From: Pseudalkalibacillus berkeleyi
Lineage (GTDB): Bacteria; Bacillota; Bacilli; Bacillales; Fictibacillaceae
Length of the DNA stretch: 62,174 nt
Assembly (NCBI RefSeq): GCF_021608225.1
Contig: NZ_JAKIJS010000004.1
Location: 1-62,174 of the forward strand
Direction of reading: 5' to 3'
Shown here: positions 1 to 8,145 of the stretch, in pieces
How the letters are laid out: the number at the start of each line of letters is the position of its first letter
Position numbering within the stretch: position 1 is the first letter of the stretch
Position numbers and translations under genes: made by a program
The notes under the pieces: model-generated
What the model was told of the DNA's origin: nothing
Seen by the model: the letters and a program-made list of their open reading frames with translations, nothing else
Databases searched by the model: none

Positions 1-159
1 GACTTGCTCATAATTTTAAATCGAAATTGATTCAGGGTTCTTTATAAAAAGACCCGTGTTTCACGCTTGGCTTTTGTTCAGTTTTCAAAGAGCTGATTTT
101 CCGATTTCGACTGGTGTCGTTCATCGGTGTTTTTCTTTGTCGTTTTTGGCGACTTAAAT
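1..159 (-). other. 16S rRNA 5' leader with boxA
   Basis: Minus-strand transcribed leader of an rRNA operon whose 16S gene would begin to the left of base 1. The boxA-like antitermination element (reverse complement of 80–93, CTCTTTGAAAACT type) is the sequence typical of Bacillus rRNA leaders. No mature 16S sequence is inside the window. The call rests on the leader motif plus the tandem promoters behind it. Confidence 0.8.
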
Positions 160-276
160 AATGTATCATTTCCGCAATTACGATGTCAACAACTTTTTAA
201 AATTAGTTTTAATTAGCTGTTGGCTTGTTTTTGCGGCAACAGAAAATATAATATCAAGATTTCTGTTTACTGTCAA
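160..276 (-). promoter_or_regulatory. tandem rRNA operon promoters P1 and P2
   Basis: Two strong sigma-A promoters point left. The distal one has TTGACA at 271–276, a 17-base spacer and TATTAT at 248–253. The proximal one has TTGACA at 184–189, an 18-base spacer and TACATT at 160–165. Tandem promoters about 90 bases apart before a boxA leader are the usual Bacillus rrn arrangement. Confidence 0.85.
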
Positions 277-438
277 ACACTTTTTTATTTCATTTGTCCC
301 CTAAAAGTCGGTGCTCATTTTGCTGAAAGGAGATTGATAATACCTTTAGCGGTGGTATGTGCAAGGCTCCTTTAATAATAGCAGTAAAACGAGCCTCAAG
401 AGAAGAGAAAAGTAAAGCATTCATTACGAAAGTAGCAT

Positions 439-663
439 TTATTTTTGATTCGATATTCTATGCCTCATGTATTTCACACAATCTGCTGGATTCGAAAAGC
501 GCTGAAAGATCTTGAAAACCAATTGATATCTCTCCTCCATTGCGCGCTTGATAATACCTTCTATTCTTTTGTCTTCCATATCGTGAAGTAGTTCTTCTAG
601 TTCCTTTTTCAAAAGGTATTCCATTTCCTTAACTTCTTTATCATTCAAAACAAATCCAAGCAT
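439..663 (-). CDS. small conserved protein of unknown function
   Basis: A 74-residue, highly charged, mostly helical protein beginning Met-Leu-Gly-Phe-Val-Leu and ending in a Pro-Ala-Asp-Cys-Val-Lys-Tyr-Met segment. I recall similar short proteins next to pdaB in other bacilli but know no function. The start at 663 is chosen because AAGGATGG lies five bases upstream; an in-frame ATG at 711 would add 16 residues but has no good ribosome binding site. No membrane segment or signal peptide is visible. It is the last gene before the left rRNA promoters and is divergent from pdaB. Confidence 0.6.
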   Translation of the reverse strand: MLGFVLNDKEVKEMEYLLKKELEELLHDMEDKRIEGIIKRAMEERYQLVFKIFQRFSNPADCVKYMRHRISNQK

Positions 664-764
664 GGAATCCATCCTTCGTGTTTTTTTAATCATTATCCCT
701 ACTTTTTCCATTTTCTATTCCATGACAAGATTTCATCACGAATAAGTTGGGCCAAGGTCTATCT

Positions 765-804
765 TGTCCATATAGACATATACATGTACTAGGTAATATG
801 GACA
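765..804 (+). promoter_or_regulatory. inverted repeat abutting the pdaB ribosome binding site
   Basis: Perfect 9-base arms TGTCCATAT (765–773) and ATATGGACA (796–804) end directly against the GGAGG ribosome binding site of pdaB (805–809). It could be an operator or an mRNA hairpin that affects ribosome access. No sigma-G promoter with correct spacing could be assigned here. Confidence 0.45.
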
Positions 805-816
805 GGAGGAATCGCG

Positions 817-1581
817 ATGAACTTCTTTTGGATCATTAACGGAAAACGAATGAAGCAGTACCTAATCATCTTAATTGCTTCATTCTTTGCGGCACTAATA
901 GCATTTGTAGAATCAAAGAACTTAGAAGTGTTCAAAACAAAGGATGGTGAGCCAAGAGCCATTTATCAAGGCGAAGAGAAAGGGAAAAAGATTGCGCTCA
1001 CTTTCGATGTCAGCTGGGGGGAAAAACGTATACATGAAATTCTCGATTTATTAGAAAGAGAGAACATAAACGATACAACATTCTTCATTTCAGGTGAATG
1101 GGCAGAGCGTCATCCTGATATTGTAGAAAAAATTGTGAAAAACGGGCATGAAATTGGAAGCCTAGGATATCGATACAAAAGTTATACGGAGCTTGAAGAT
1201 GCTCAAATTAGGAAGGATATCACGAGAGCACAACAAGTCATTGAGGCTTTGACAGGAAAACCCACTCGACTGTTACGTCCACCTAATGGGGCATTCAACA
1301 AAACCGTGTTAGAAATTGCGGAGAAATTAAATCATACGATCGTCCAATGGAGCATTGATCCGAATGATTGGAAAAACCCTGGTGCAGATCAAATCACCGA
1401 GACCGTCATTTCTGAAGCTAATGGCGGAGATATTGTACTCCTTCACGCTTCCGATTCAGTAAAACAAACGAAGGATGCATTAAAAGATATCCTTGATCAA
1501 TTAAGAAGTGATCATTATACATTTTCGACTGTAGGAGAATTAATCGCCAACACGGATACGAAGAGAAAAGAAATCAAATAA
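817..1581 (+). CDS. pdaB: polysaccharide deacetylase-family sporulation protein PdaB
   Basis: 254 residues, the same length as B. subtilis PdaB (YbaN), which is needed to keep spores intact. A cytoplasmic tail and a membrane segment (about 14–33) precede a NodB-type domain. Motif 1 reads Thr-Phe-Asp-Val-Ser-Trp-Gly (about 62–68), so the second metal-binding Asp of the usual TFDDG is missing, and the H-x3-H motif keeps only its first His (Asn-Gly-His-Glu-Ile-Gly-Ser). The RPPNG motif and the late Leu-Leu-His motif are present. This mirrors other PdaB proteins, so ordinary deacetylase activity is doubtful. Start supported by GACAGGAGG. It is one of only two plus-strand genes; expression in the forespore is expected from the family. 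Confidence 0.93.
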   Translation: MNFFWIINGKRMKQYLIILIASFFAALIAFVESKNLEVFKTKDGEPRAIYQGEEKGKKIALTFDVSWGEKRIHEILDLLERENINDTTFFISGEWAERHPDIVEKIVKNGHEIGSLGYRYKSYTELEDAQIRKDITRAQQVIEALTGKPTRLLRPPNGAFNKTVLEIAEKLNHTIVQWSIDPNDWKNPGADQITETVISEANGGDIVLLHASDSVKQTKDALKDILDQLRSDHYTFSTVGELIANTDTKRKEIK

Positions 1582-1612
1582 AAAAAGTTGAGCGGTATGC
1601 TCAACTTTTTTT
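1580..1612. terminator. bidirectional terminator between pdaB and kbaA
   Basis: Stem AGTTGAGC / GCTCAACT (586–593 and 599–606 in the 1 kb count, i.e. 1586–1606) with loop GGTAT, flanked by an A-run and a T-run, so it can serve both convergent genes. The kbaA stop codon (1601–1603) lies inside the stem. Confidence 0.9.
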
Positions 1613-2179
1613 GTGGATTAATCTGTGTAGGATGAGAACTTGCCATGCGTTACATGCTAATAATGGAACAATCGATAGCCAAAGCCATAAACTATCTCCT
1701 TGCTTCAATACTGGTATCCATTCAATCGTCGTTACTGCAACCATGAAGAATAAGGTTGGTATGAATGCTCCTTTATTCGTCTCTTTCATTTTGATATATG
1801 CGACAACCGCTCCAAAGGCAAGTAGCGCAAACGGAACGAATAATAAATTAAACATAGATAATTCTTCAAATGCGACAAAACGCAAATAGAACAAGTCAAA
1901 AACGACAAACGCGAGCACTAGTATTTGTACCCAGCTCCAAAGTTGAACCGATTTGAATATCCCAAGACCAAATCGATGAATCGTTAAATAAGCAAAGTAA
2001 CCCATTTGGCTAATGATACTGAAAATGAATCCGAATCCCATAAGCCAAGCAATCATGACGAACAGACTAGCCCCACTCTCGATATCCTGCCAACGTAGAA
2101 GCATTCCTACAATTACGGAACTAGCTCCTCCAATGATTAATGTTGTAAAAAATAAATAAATCCATTTCTTTATATTCAC
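1601..2179 (-). CDS. kbaA: KinB-signalling pathway activation protein KbaA
   Basis: 192 residues, very hydrophobic, with about six predicted membrane helices; B. subtilis KbaA (YbaM) is of similar size and helps activate the sporulation kinase KinB. The start codon is GTG at 2177–2179, with AAAGGGG about ten bases upstream. The position between gerD and pdaB matches B. subtilis. The stop codon is buried in the shared terminator stem. No catalytic motif is visible; the assignment rests on topology, size and gene order. Confidence 0.85.
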   Translation of the reverse strand: MNIKKWIYLFFTTLIIGGASSVIVGMLLRWQDIESGASLFVMIAWLMGFGFIFSIISQMGYFAYLTIHRFGLGIFKSVQLWSWVQILVLAFVVFDLFYLRFVAFEELSMFNLLFVPFALLAFGAVVAYIKMKETNKGAFIPTLFFMVAVTTIEWIPVLKQGDSLWLWLSIVPLLACNAWQVLILHRLIHKKS

Positions 2180-2259
2180 GTATGATATTCCCCTTTAATT
2201 TTGCTCGTCTCGATTGTACCAATCCACTTCAAAAAAAGCTAGTTTCCTTTATTTAGTCC

Positions 2260-2289
2260 GCATATTTGTCACAACTTTCTCGAACGCTA
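2260..2289 (+). promoter_or_regulatory. possible sigma-G promoter of gerD
   Basis: GCATA at 2260–2264 fits a sigma-G -35 element; after 18 bases comes AACGCTA (2283–2289), a partial match to the -10 consensus CATnnTA. Known forespore expression of gerD supports it, but the -10 is imperfect. Confidence 0.3.
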
Positions 2290-2325
2290 AAGGTAAGATT
2301 TTAATTTTTGAAAGGGGCACTCTAG

Positions 2326-2946
2326 ATGAAAAACTGGATGTTCGTCCTTGTGATTGCCTTCGGACTTATATATATGCAGGGTTGTACACCTGCTGCTGCT
2401 GAAGAAAAAGGCAATTATGAAGAAACGAAAAAAATGCTTGTCGATATTTTAAAGACGGATGATGGTAAGAAAGCCATTAAAGAAGTATTAACTGATGAAA
2501 AGATCAAGTCAGAACTCGTAATGGACCAACCATTCGTTAAGAAAACCATTGAAGATATATTAACCTCGAAAAAGGGACAAGATTTTTGGAAAGAGCTGAT
2601 GAAAGACCCGAAAACAGCTGAAGCTCTAGCCAAAAGCATGAAAAAACAAAACGAAGAGTTAATGAAAAAGATGATGGACGATCCAGAATACCGTAAGAAA
2701 ATGATTGAACTGATGAAAGACCCTGAGCTTGAGAAGGAAGTCATGGATCTGCTAACATCTCAAAAATACAGAGAACAACAGAAGAAAGTCCTGATGGAAA
2801 CGTTCGAAAGTCCATTAATGAAAGCTCAAATCGCCGATATGATTAAGAAAACCGTACAAGAAGAAATCAAAAGTGGTGACTCCTTGAAGAAAGATTCAAA
2901 ATCACAAGAAGATTCCGGCGGTGGCGGTCAAGAAGAAGGACAATAA
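2326..2946 (+). CDS. gerD: spore germination lipoprotein GerD
   Basis: 206 residues. An N-terminal hydrophobic signal ends in the lipobox Met-Gln-Gly-Cys with the lipidated Cys at residue 20. The rest is Lys/Glu-rich and helical with repeated Met-x-Asp-Pro-Glu segments, and the tail is Gly/Gln/Glu-rich. GerD is an inner-spore-membrane lipoprotein that organises nutrient germinant receptors into the germinosome in B. subtilis. Start supported by GAAAGGGG. It is convergent with salA and divergent from kbaA, as in B. subtilis. Confidence 0.93.
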   Translation: MKNWMFVLVIAFGLIYMQGCTPAAAEEKGNYEETKKMLVDILKTDDGKKAIKEVLTDEKIKSELVMDQPFVKKTIEDILTSKKGQDFWKELMKDPKTAEALAKSMKKQNEELMKKMMDDPEYRKKMIELMKDPELEKEVMDLLTSQKYREQQKKVLMETFESPLMKAQIADMIKKTVQEEIKSGDSLKKDSKSQEDSGGGGQEEGQ

Positions 2947-2960
2947 TGAAGTGACAATAG

Positions 2961-2995
2961 AAAAAAGAGGGCGACAAAATTGCCGTCCTCTTTTC
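2961..2995. terminator. bidirectional terminator between gerD and salA
   Basis: An 11-base stem with two G·U pairs (GAGGGCGACAA / TTGCCGTCCTC), flanked by A-run and T-run, positioned between the convergent gerD and salA stop codons. Confidence 0.8.
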
Positions 2996-3001
2996 TTGTG
3001 T

Positions 3002-4033
3002 TTATTTCTCTACTTTTTCAATCACTTTCTTAGCGATGTCTTGATAAATCTTTCCGATCTTCGAATCAGCAGTATACACAGATGGCGCAAAATCATCATC
3101 GCGCATTTCTGGCTGACCTAAAGGAATACGTCCAATCACTTCTGTTTGGAGCTCCTCTGTTAACTTATCCGCTCCACCTTGACCAAAGACGTACTCTTTC
3201 TCTCCCGTCTTTTTGCTTTCGAAATAAGCCATGTTTTCAATGACACCTAGAACATCATGATCTGTTTTCAACGCCATTGCCCCTGCACGAGCTGCGACGA
3301 ACGCAGCGGTTGGATGAGGTGTTGTAACAATGAGCTCTTTACTTTGAGGAAGCATTTTGTGAACATCAAGCGCTACGTCTCCCGTTCCTGGTGGTAGGTC
3401 GAGAATCATGTAGTCGATATCGCCCCATTCAATATCGTTGAAGAAGTTGTTTAACATTTTACCGAGCATTGGGCCACGCCATATAACAGGAGCGTTATCT
3501 TCTACGAAAAAGGCCATTGAGATGACCTTAACGCCAAATCGTTCTACTGGGAAGATTTGTTCACCTGCGACTTTAGGTCTCTCAGCTATTCCCATCATAT
3601 CAGGTACACTGAATCCATAAATATCTGCGTCAATAAGTCCAACCTTTTTCCCTTCACGAGCCAAGCTTGTCGCTAGGTTTACAGAGACCGTTGACTTTCC
3701 TACGCCACCTTTACCACTCGCAACGGCTATGAAAGTCGTCTTTTTGTCGGATGACTTCGTTTCATCACTTGTTGATTGAGTTTGACCTTCTTCTTGTCGC
3801 TGTTCGAATCTTAAGCCAACCGATTCAACTCCTGCACCTTTCAGCGTATTGACGATTTCTTGTTGAAGTTGCATTTGTTCCGGTGAGTTCGCTTGAGTAA
3901 TTGCGATTTTCAAACTCACATAATTTTCTTTCACTCGAATTTCCTTCACACTGTTCGCTTCAACAATGCTTTTATGTAAAAAAGGTTCTTGTATGGGCTT
4001 TAGAATATCTATTACTTGTTCTTCTGTCATCAT
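3002..4033 (-). CDS. salA: Mrp-family P-loop ATPase SalA
   Basis: About 343 residues. An N-terminal DUF59-like domain is followed by an Mrp/MinD-type ATPase with the deviant Walker A Gly-Lys-Gly-Gly-Val-Gly-Lys-Ser-Thr, a Walker B-like Ile-Leu-Asp-Leu-Pro-Pro-Gly-Thr-Gly-Asp, and Gly-Phe-Ser-Val-Pro-Asp. The protein contains no cysteine, so the Fe-S ligands of ApbC/Ind1 relatives are absent; this fits SalA, an ATP-dependent regulator acting on scoC in B. subtilis. ATG 4033 aligns with relatives; a GTG at 4045 is also in frame but sits two bases from AAGGA. Transcribed after cwlD but from its own promoter. Confidence 0.9.
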   Translation of the reverse strand: MMTEEQVIDILKPIQEPFLHKSIVEANSVKEIRVKENYVSLKIAITQANSPEQMQLQQEIVNTLKGAGVESVGLRFEQRQEEGQTQSTSDETKSSDKKTTFIAVASGKGGVGKSTVSVNLATSLAREGKKVGLIDADIYGFSVPDMMGIAERPKVAGEQIFPVERFGVKVISMAFFVEDNAPVIWRGPMLGKMLNNFFNDIEWGDIDYMILDLPPGTGDVALDVHKMLPQSKELIVTTPHPTAAFVAARAGAMALKTDHDVLGVIENMAYFESKKTGEKEYVFGQGGADKLTEELQTEVIGRIPLGQPEMRDDDFAPSVYTADSKIGKIYQDIAKKVIEKVEK

Positions 4034-4076
4034 AACTGCAAACACCGTCCTTTTTAATCGCTTTCATTCCAACCCT

Positions 4077-4101
4077 AGTATAACATACTGAATTCCAGTA
4101 T
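4077..4101 (-). promoter_or_regulatory. salA promoter -10 with overlapping palindrome
   Basis: TATACT (-10) at 4077–4082; the spacer region contains the near-perfect palindrome ATACTG-GAATT-CAGTAT at 4085–4101. No good -35 is visible. A palindrome inside the core promoter is where a repressor would bind; the identity of any regulator is unknown. Confidence 0.4.
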
Positions 4102-4138
4102 ATGAACGTAGCGACTCATATCTGTACTGTGTATAACC

Positions 4139-4173
4139 AAAAAAACCGCTCCTCTAATCATTAGGAGCTGGTT
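4139..4173 (-). terminator. cwlD terminator
   Basis: Stem AACC(A)GCTCCT / AGGAGCGGTT followed by seven T on the minus strand. The cwlD stop codon (4154–4156) lies in the loop, so the terminator overlaps the end of the coding sequence. Confidence 0.85.
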
Positions 4174-4879
4174 CATTTGTATAATATCGCATAATTCCTT
4201 GATAAATGGATGCCGCAATTTTGGTCTGATAAAGCTTTGTCTTCAACAATTCACGTTCGTTCGGATTGGATAGAAAACCAACCTCAACAAGTGCACCAGG
4301 CACTTCAGCTTTCCTAATCATGTAAACGTTATTGATCGGCTTCGCTTTACGTGTTGTATTTTCTAGATTAGACCGGATTTGATCTTGGATAAACTTCGCC
4401 ATTTTCTCGTTCTCATCAATGGAAGGATTGTAAAAAACCTGAGCCCCATACCATCGAGATGAAGGGATAGCATTTAGGTGTATGCTAATGAACATGTCGG
4501 CATTGGATGTGTTTACAATTTCTGTCCGTTTTAGGAGATCCTCTGTTTTTCGATGTCGAATCCTCTGAGTTCCTTCACCAGCAAGATCCTTATCTGTTTC
4601 ACGCGTCATGATTACTAAAGCACCCGCTTGTTGCAGGTAATCCCTTAGCTTCAATGAGATATCAAGCGCAATTTCTTTCTCTTGAATGTCTCCTTTACCA
4701 ACTGCACCACCGTCCACACCTCCGTGACCTGCATCAAGGACAATGATTTTCCCAGTTAAGGGTAGGCTCCATGTTGACCAAGAATTGTTCGTAAGAATTT
4801 GTTGATTGATGACATATAGTAAAAGTGCAGCACAAAATCCTATTAAGCCCCATAAAAGCCACCGTTTCCACTTCACCAT
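4154..4879 (-). CDS. cwlD: spore cortex N-acetylmuramoyl-L-alanine amidase CwlD
   Basis: 241 residues (B. subtilis 237). A membrane segment or uncleaved signal (about 8–26) precedes an Amidase_3 domain. Zinc and catalytic motifs are visible: Asp-Ala-Gly-His-Gly-Gly (about 49–54), Glu in Lys-Glu-Ile-Ala-Leu-Asp (about 69), Ser-Ile-His-Leu-Asn-Ala, and Glu in Val-Glu-Val-Gly-Phe-Leu-Ser-Asn. CwlD removes the peptide from muramic acid as the first step of muramic-delta-lactam formation in the spore cortex. Ribosome binding site GGGAGGGG lies very close to the ATG. A sigma-E-type promoter lies upstream. Confidence 0.93.
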   Translation of the reverse strand: MVKWKRWLLWGLIGFCAALLLYVINQQILTNNSWSTWSLPLTGKIIVLDAGHGGVDGGAVGKGDIQEKEIALDISLKLRDYLQQAGALVIMTRETDKDLAGEGTQRIRHRKTEDLLKRTEIVNTSNADMFISIHLNAIPSSRWYGAQVFYNPSIDENEKMAKFIQDQIRSNLENTTRKAKPINNVYMIRKAEVPGALVEVGFLSNPNERELLKTKLYQTKIAASIYQGIMRYYTNEPAPND

Positions 4880-4908
4880 TTCCCCTCCCAGTACCCAATA
4901 CTGATATA

Positions 4909-4938
4909 TATGTATGGGACAAGTGGAGGAAATATGCC
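4909..4938 (-). promoter_or_regulatory. sigma-E-type promoter of cwlD
   Basis: On the minus strand GGCATATT (4931–4938) is followed by 14 bases and CATACATA (4909–4916), close to the sigma-E consensus (-35 KMATATT, -10 CATACA-T). B. subtilis cwlD is known to be transcribed by sigma-E and sigma-G. Confidence 0.65.
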
Positions 4939-4947
4939 TAACTGTAA

Positions 4948-5385
4948 TTAGTGAAGTCGCATACGGTACCGACGTTGACCTTTTTCAAAGCCTTCACGCC
5001 ACCACCGTTGTACGTAAGCATCACAACACATATGGAGTGACTCAAGTACTTGGTCTGGTGTATAACTCCAGAATTGCCAGTATTCGAATAACGTATCTGC
5101 TAGCCGCTTTTCTGTTGGTGCACTTCGATCTTTGATACTTTCTAGAGATTCCCCGTGATAAGCAAATTTGCTATGCTCTCCGCCGAGCAAAAAGGCTTCA
5201 ATCGCAATATCGATACACGTGTCTTGGATTTCATCTTGATACAGTAAACTATATTGAAAAAACGGAAAGAATAAACGTTGAAATTCCGTTTTAATTTCAT
5301 TAAGGGAAAGTTCTCGCAAAAGCTTTCGCTCATAGGTCACACGCTTTTTGTATTGTCTGTCTCTAAAAGTGGTGATTACATTCAT
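4948..5385 (-). CDS. ybaK: DUF2521 family protein YbaK
   Basis: 145 residues; matches the position and size of B. subtilis YbaK (147 residues), between rpsI and cwlD. It is basic at the N-terminus, aromatic-rich (Trp-Gln-Phe-Trp, Arg-Trp-Trp) and has no membrane segment. The start at 5385 is chosen because AAAGGAGG lies eight bases upstream; an earlier in-frame codon at 5406 lacks a site. Function is unknown. Confidence 0.82.
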   Translation of the reverse strand: MNVITTFRDRQYKKRVTYERKLLRELSLNEIKTEFQRLFFPFFQYSLLYQDEIQDTCIDIAIEAFLLGGEHSKFAYHGESLESIKDRSAPTEKRLADTLFEYWQFWSYTPDQVLESLHMCCDAYVQRWWREGFEKGQRRYRMRLH

Positions 5386-5508
5386 TTGTTTCGCCTCCTT
5401 TACCATAGTGTTTGACCGTTAAAACGAAACATACCATGGCAACTTTGGTAAAAGACAGTATGTATATGGAGGAGAATTGGAGTAAAGCTAAATGTGAAGA
5501 TTAAGCAA

Positions 5509-5546
5509 CAAAAAAAGACCCCCAACCAAAAATGGTTGAGAGTCTT
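5509..5546 (-). terminator. rplM-rpsI terminator
   Basis: A 13-pair stem with G·U pairs (AAGACTCTCAACC / GGTTGGGGGTCTT), loop ATTTTT, then seven T on the minus strand. It ends the rplM-rpsI transcript before ybaK. Confidence 0.88.
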
Positions 5547-5565
5547 GAGTGCGTATAATGAAAAA

Positions 5566-5958
5566 TTAACGCTTTGAGAATTGTGGTGCACGACGAGCGC
5601 CTTTAAGTCCGTACTTCTTACGCTCTTTCATACGTGCGTCACGAGTAAGGAATCCAGCACGCTTAAGTGTAGAACGCAATTCTGGATCTACTTCTAGAAG
5701 TGCACGAGCAACACCGTGACGGATTGCACCAGCTTGTCCAGTGTATCCACCGCCATCAACGTTAACAAGTACATCGTACTTTCCTTCAGTTTCCGTTTCA
5801 ACTAACGGTTGTTTTGCGATAACTTTTAAAGTTTCAAGTCCGAAAAATTCTTCTAGGTCACGACCGTTTACGATAAAGCGTCCATCACCAGGTACTAGAC
5901 GTACACGAGCAACAGAAGACTTACGACGACCAGTTCCGTAATATTGTACTTGAGCCAA
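5566..5958 (-). CDS. rpsI: 30S ribosomal protein S9
   Basis: 130 residues with the S9 signatures [13 protein letters not shown] at the start, [10 protein letters not shown] in the middle and the C-terminal Gln-Phe-Ser-Lys-Arg tail that reaches the P-site tRNA. Second gene of the rplM-rpsI operon, 19 bases after rplM. Confidence 0.98.
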   Translation of the reverse strand: MAQVQYYGTGRRKSSVARVRLVPGDGRFIVNGRDLEEFFGLETLKVIAKQPLVETETEGKYDVLVNVDGGGYTGQAGAIRHGVARALLEVDPELRSTLKRAGFLTRDARMKERKKYGLKGARRAPQFSKR

Positions 5959-5977
5959 GTTAAACCCTCCTTATTAT

Positions 5978-6412
5978 TTATCCGCGTAGTTCGTATTGTT
6001 CAGGATTTTGTGCTTGATGTGGATGTTCGTTTCCAGCATACACATGAAGCTTCTTAATCATCTTACGACCAAGGCTGTTCTTTGGAAGCATTCCTTTAAC
6101 AGCTAGTTCTAGCATTTTTTCAGGACGCGTGTCACGCATTTCCTGTGCAGTTCTCGTTCTAAGTCCACCTGGGTGTCCAGTGTGACGGTGGTATAGCTTG
6201 TCAGACATTTTCTTCCCAGTCAATTCGATCTTGCTAGCGTTCAAAATAATTACGTTATCACCAGTGTCAACATGTGGTGTGAATGTTGGCTTGTGTTTAC
6301 CGCGTAGGATAGATGCTACTTCAGTTGAAAGACGACCAAGTGTTTTACCTGCAGCGTCTACCACATACCATTTACGTTCTACTTCTTTAGGCTTTGCCAT
6401 ATAAGTACGCAA
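5978..6412 (-). CDS. rplM: 50S ribosomal protein L13
   Basis: 144 residues from a TTG start (6410–6412) with AGGAGGG seven bases upstream; the resulting N-terminus aligns with B. subtilis L13. An upstream ATG in frame would add about 54 residues lying in the leader and promoter, so it is rejected. Signature [13 protein letters not shown] and the Asn-Ser-Leu-Gly-Arg segment are intact. L13 is an early 50S assembly protein. Confidence 0.97.
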   Translation of the reverse strand: MRTYMAKPKEVERKWYVVDAAGKTLGRLSTEVASILRGKHKPTFTPHVDTGDNVIILNASKIELTGKKMSDKLYHRHTGHPGGLRTRTAQEMRDTRPEKMLELAVKGMLPKNSLGRKMIKKLHVYAGNEHPHQAQNPEQYELRG

Positions 6413-6525
6413 TTTATTTCCCTCCTGTTTCATTCTTTTACAAATCAATCTATTTTGATTTACGATTCGTGTTTTCAGTTCGACGATTCCTTCAATCCGG
6501 GGCTTGTGGATTTCAGAAATACCAA
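6413..6525 (-). promoter_or_regulatory. rplM leader (L13 leader position)
   Basis: About 110 nt of untranslated leader between the promoter and the TTG start of rplM. B. subtilis carries the autoregulatory L13 leader RNA here; I infer the same by position and did not fold it, so structural identity is not shown. Confidence 0.5.
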
Positions 6526-6530
6526 AGAAT

Positions 6531-6559
6531 ATCTTATAATAAATAGACAACGATGTCAA
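6531..6559 (-). promoter_or_regulatory. sigma-A promoter of rplM-rpsI
   Basis: TTGACA at 6554–6559, 17-base spacer, TAAGAT at 6531–6536, in the gap between truA and rplM. This makes rplM-rpsI independent of truA. Confidence 0.8.
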
Positions 6560-6585
6560 GTGTGTCCATTTCAATTTCTTTGAGT

Positions 6586-7335
6586 TTATTCTTCTTTTTC
6601 ATAACTAACTTCCCATAGATATAATCCGTGTCCAGGTGCAGTTTTTCCAGTGACATCTCTGTCTTTAGCCAGAAGCATGTCTGGTATGTCTTCAGGACTT
6701 CGTCGTCCATTACCAATCTCAAGTAAAGTACCAACAATAATCCTTACCATATTGTAAAGAAAGCCGGTCCCTTTAATGGAAAAAATCAGCTCTTCTCCCG
6801 ATTCTGATATATCCAACTTGTAAATCGTTCTCGTCTTATCTACTACTTCCGTTCTTGCTGAACAAAAAGAAGTGAAATCATGTTCTCCGATTAAATAGTT
6901 TGCCGCTCGTCTCATCTGATCGATATCGAGTGCAAAAGGGTAATGAAAGGTGAAATTTCTTCTGAACACATCCTCTTCATCAGCTCTCAACACTCTATAT
7001 TGATATTCTTTGGCAGAAACATCATAGCGAGCATGGAAACTAGAAGCGACTTCATCGATAGAGAGCAGGCGAATATCATCTGGTAATAAGGTATTCAAAG
7101 CTCGTTTCCAGCCATCGGGTGCAATTGAAAGAGGGGTATCAAAATGAAAGACCTGTCCTACCGCATGAACGCCAGTATCCGTCCTTCCAGAAGCAATTAC
7201 TTTTACAAATTCACCCTTATGCATGCGCTGCAGTACCTTTTCCAAATTTCCTTGAACAGTACGTTGATCCGGTTGAACTTGATACCCAGAAAAGTTCGTA
7301 CCATCGTAACTGATGATTCCGCTCATCCGTTTCAA
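6586..7335 (-). CDS. truA: tRNA pseudouridine(38-40) synthase TruA
   Basis: About 249 residues. The catalytic Asp lies in [10 protein letters not shown]; the substrate-binding Tyr-Gln-Tyr-Arg-Val and [10 protein letters not shown] segments are present. It makes pseudouridine in the tRNA anticodon stem-loop. The TTG at 7335 is preferred because AAAGG lies nine bases upstream; a GTG at 7344 overlaps the ribosome binding site. Last gene of the ecf-truA group, 12 bases after ecfT. Confidence 0.95.
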   Translation of the reverse strand: MKRMSGIISYDGTNFSGYQVQPDQRTVQGNLEKVLQRMHKGEFVKVIASGRTDTGVHAVGQVFHFDTPLSIAPDGWKRALNTLLPDDIRLLSIDEVASSFHARYDVSAKEYQYRVLRADEEDVFRRNFTFHYPFALDIDQMRRAANYLIGEHDFTSFCSARTEVVDKTRTIYKLDISESGEELIFSIKGTGFLYNMVRIIVGTLLEIGNGRRSPEDIPDMLLAKDRDVTGKTAPGHGLYLWEVSYEKEE

Positions 7336-7347
7336 TACACTCACCCT

Positions 7348-8145
7348 TTAAGATCTTAATAGAAACAAAACAACAATCAATAGACCGACACTTACGAGGC
7401 AAAGTGTATCAATTCCTCGCCATTGAAGTAAACGAAGTTTGGTTCGTCCTTCTCCACCACGATAACCTCTCGCTTCCATTGCAAATGCAAGATCTTCAGC
7501 TCGTTTGAATGCGCTGACGAACAGTGGGACCAGGAGTGGGATAAAGGCCTTTACTCTTTCTTTAATCGGGCCGCTTGAGAACTCAGCCCCTCTTGCGGAT
7601 TGTGCCTTCATAATCTTCTCTGTTTCTTGCAAAAGTGTTGGAATGAAACGTAAGGAGATCGACATCATTAAAGCGAATTCGTGAACAGGAAACTTTACCT
7701 TCTTTAAAGGCGCTAGAACACTTTCAATTCCATCGGTAATATCTATCGGTGTAGTCGTCAAGGTTAATAATGAAGTTAATATAATGAGAAATAAGAGCCT
7801 TAAAGCGATGAAAACTCCTTGAATAACGCCACCTTCGTGAATTTTCGTAAATCCGAGATCAAACAGTACCGGCCCTTCTTTCGTCATGAACAAGTGTAAA
7901 ATCATCGTAAATAGGATAATCCAGAGAATCGGTTTCAAACCTTTAATCATAAACGATACAGGCACTCGAGAAAGTAATGCTGTTCCTATTGTGAAAATAC
8001 CTAGTACACCGTAACTGACCCAATTGTTAGCCAGGAAAACGATAATCACGTAGATAAAGACCGCAATCAATTTGGCACGAGGATCCATCCTATGAATAGG
8101 GGACTGTCCTGGAACATACTGCCCAATAATAATATTATCCATCAT
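7348..8145 (-). CDS. ecfT: ECF transporter transmembrane protein EcfT
   Basis: 265 residues with several membrane helices. The two short Ala-Arg-Gly motifs that couple to the ATPases are visible (Ser-Ala-Arg-Gly-Ala-Glu and Glu-Ala-Arg-Gly-Tyr-Arg-Gly). EcfT joins EcfA1/EcfA2 to interchangeable substrate-binding S components for vitamin uptake. Its ATG overlaps the ecfA2 stop by four bases (ATGA), so translation is probably coupled. No S component is encoded nearby, as usual for the shared-module type. Confidence 0.96.
   Translation of the reverse strand: MMDNIIIGQYVPGQSPIHRMDPRAKLIAVFIYVIIVFLANNWVSYGVLGIFTIGTALLSRVPVSFMIKGLKPILWIILFTMILHLFMTKEGPVLFDLGFTKIHEGGVIQGVFIALRLLFLIILTSLLTLTTTPIDITDGIESVLAPLKKVKFPVHEFALMMSISLRFIPTLLQETEKIMKAQSARGAEFSSGPIKERVKAFIPLLVPLFVSAFKRAEDLAFAMEARGYRGGEGRTKLRLLQWRGIDTLCLVSVGLLIVVLFLLRS

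Noticed and set aside
735-800. sigma-G promoter of pdaB
   Set aside because: CATATA-like -10 words occur but no -35 at 17–18 bases; spacing of the only GAATA is 24.
2214-2402. Short plus-strand open frame before gerD
   Set aside because: Overlaps the gerD start in another frame and has no own ribosome binding site.
5978-6574. 198-residue form of L13
   Set aside because: The extra residues translate the promoter and leader; the TTG at 6412 has the ribosome binding site.
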